Shown here: positions 5,779 to 5,826 of the stretch, piece after piece
Layout of the letters: each line of letters begins with the position of its first letter
Position numbering within the stretch: the stretch's first letter is position 1
Assembly (NCBI GenBank): GCA_946481465.1
Contig: CAMLOC010000270.1
Span: forward strand, 1-5,826
Direction of reading: 5' to 3'
Source: an uncultured Shinella sp.
GTDB lineage: Bacteria > Pseudomonadota > Alphaproteobacteria > Rhizobiales > Rhizobiaceae
DNA: 5,826 nt
The notes under the pieces: model-generated
Database searches by the model: none
What the model was told of the DNA's origin: nothing
What the model saw: the letters and a program-made list of their open reading frames with translations, nothing else
Position numbers and translations under genes: made by a program

Positions 5779-5826
5779 TCGATATCCCCGAAGACGCCAC
5801 TGCAAAATCAGGCCAGTCCGGCCCGC

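Larger units (their letters stand above)
5636..5826. other. Right-hand intergenic region without a convincing gene
   Basis: These 191 nt follow the last gene. Apart from the two dyad structures listed separately, no ribosome binding site, promoter or protein-like reading was recognised. A frame from ATG 5707 stays open to the edge for 40 codons, but its product is Pro/Gly/Arg-rich, spans the inverted repeat and has no clear ribosome binding site, so it is not called. Confidence 0.5.

Noticed and set aside
4913..5800. 295-codon minus-strand frame covering the end of the GT-C gene and the right intergenic region
   Set aside because: It mirrors the plus-strand gene with low-complexity Gly/Arg/Ala composition and no recognisable domain or start signal.
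5707..5826. Plus-strand frame from ATG 5707 open to the window edge
   Set aside because: Only 40 codons, Pro/Gly/Arg-rich, no clear ribosome binding site, and it crosses the inverted repeat. Sequence beyond the edge would settle it.

Overview
The window is GC-rich, gene-dense and strongly coding-biased. Gene style and protein sequences suggest an alphaproteobacterium, most likely a sphingomonad (Sphingomonadales). This assignment rests on general resemblance, not on a marker gene.

Layout: (1) positions 1-266, minus strand, hold the 5' part of a divergent membrane-protein gene that runs off the left edge. (2) Positions 267-412 are a divergent intergenic region with promoter-like elements. (3) Positions 413-2100, plus strand, hold two translationally coupled genes: a GT87-type polytopic glycosyltransferase and a GtrA-like four-helix membrane protein. 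(4) Positions 2101-2269 are a 169-nt spacer rich in dyad symmetry, with tandem small hairpins after gtrA, a 29-nt inverted/direct repeat element, and a leader hairpin carrying a Shine-Dalgarno-like hexamer in its loop. (5) Positions 2270-5635, plus strand, hold three tightly packed genes: a membrane-anchored GT2 glycosyltransferase, a class I SAM-dependent methyltransferase and a second, unrelated GT-C-type membrane glycosyltransferase. (6) Positions 5636-5826 have no convincing gene but contain a 10-bp perfect inverted repeat enclosing a smaller hairpin.

Taken together, the genes look like an envelope glycosylation module of the lipid-linked-sugar type. The GT2 enzyme would load a sugar onto a polyprenyl phosphate on the cytoplasmic face. 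The GtrA-like protein would help move it across the membrane. The two GT-C proteins would use lipid-linked sugar on the periplasmic face, and the methyltransferase would modify the glycan or an intermediate. The family assignments come from motifs visible in the sequence. The joint pathway is inferred from gene neighbourhood, and the sugar and acceptor are unknown. No RNA genes, insertion sequences or CRISPR arrays were seen.
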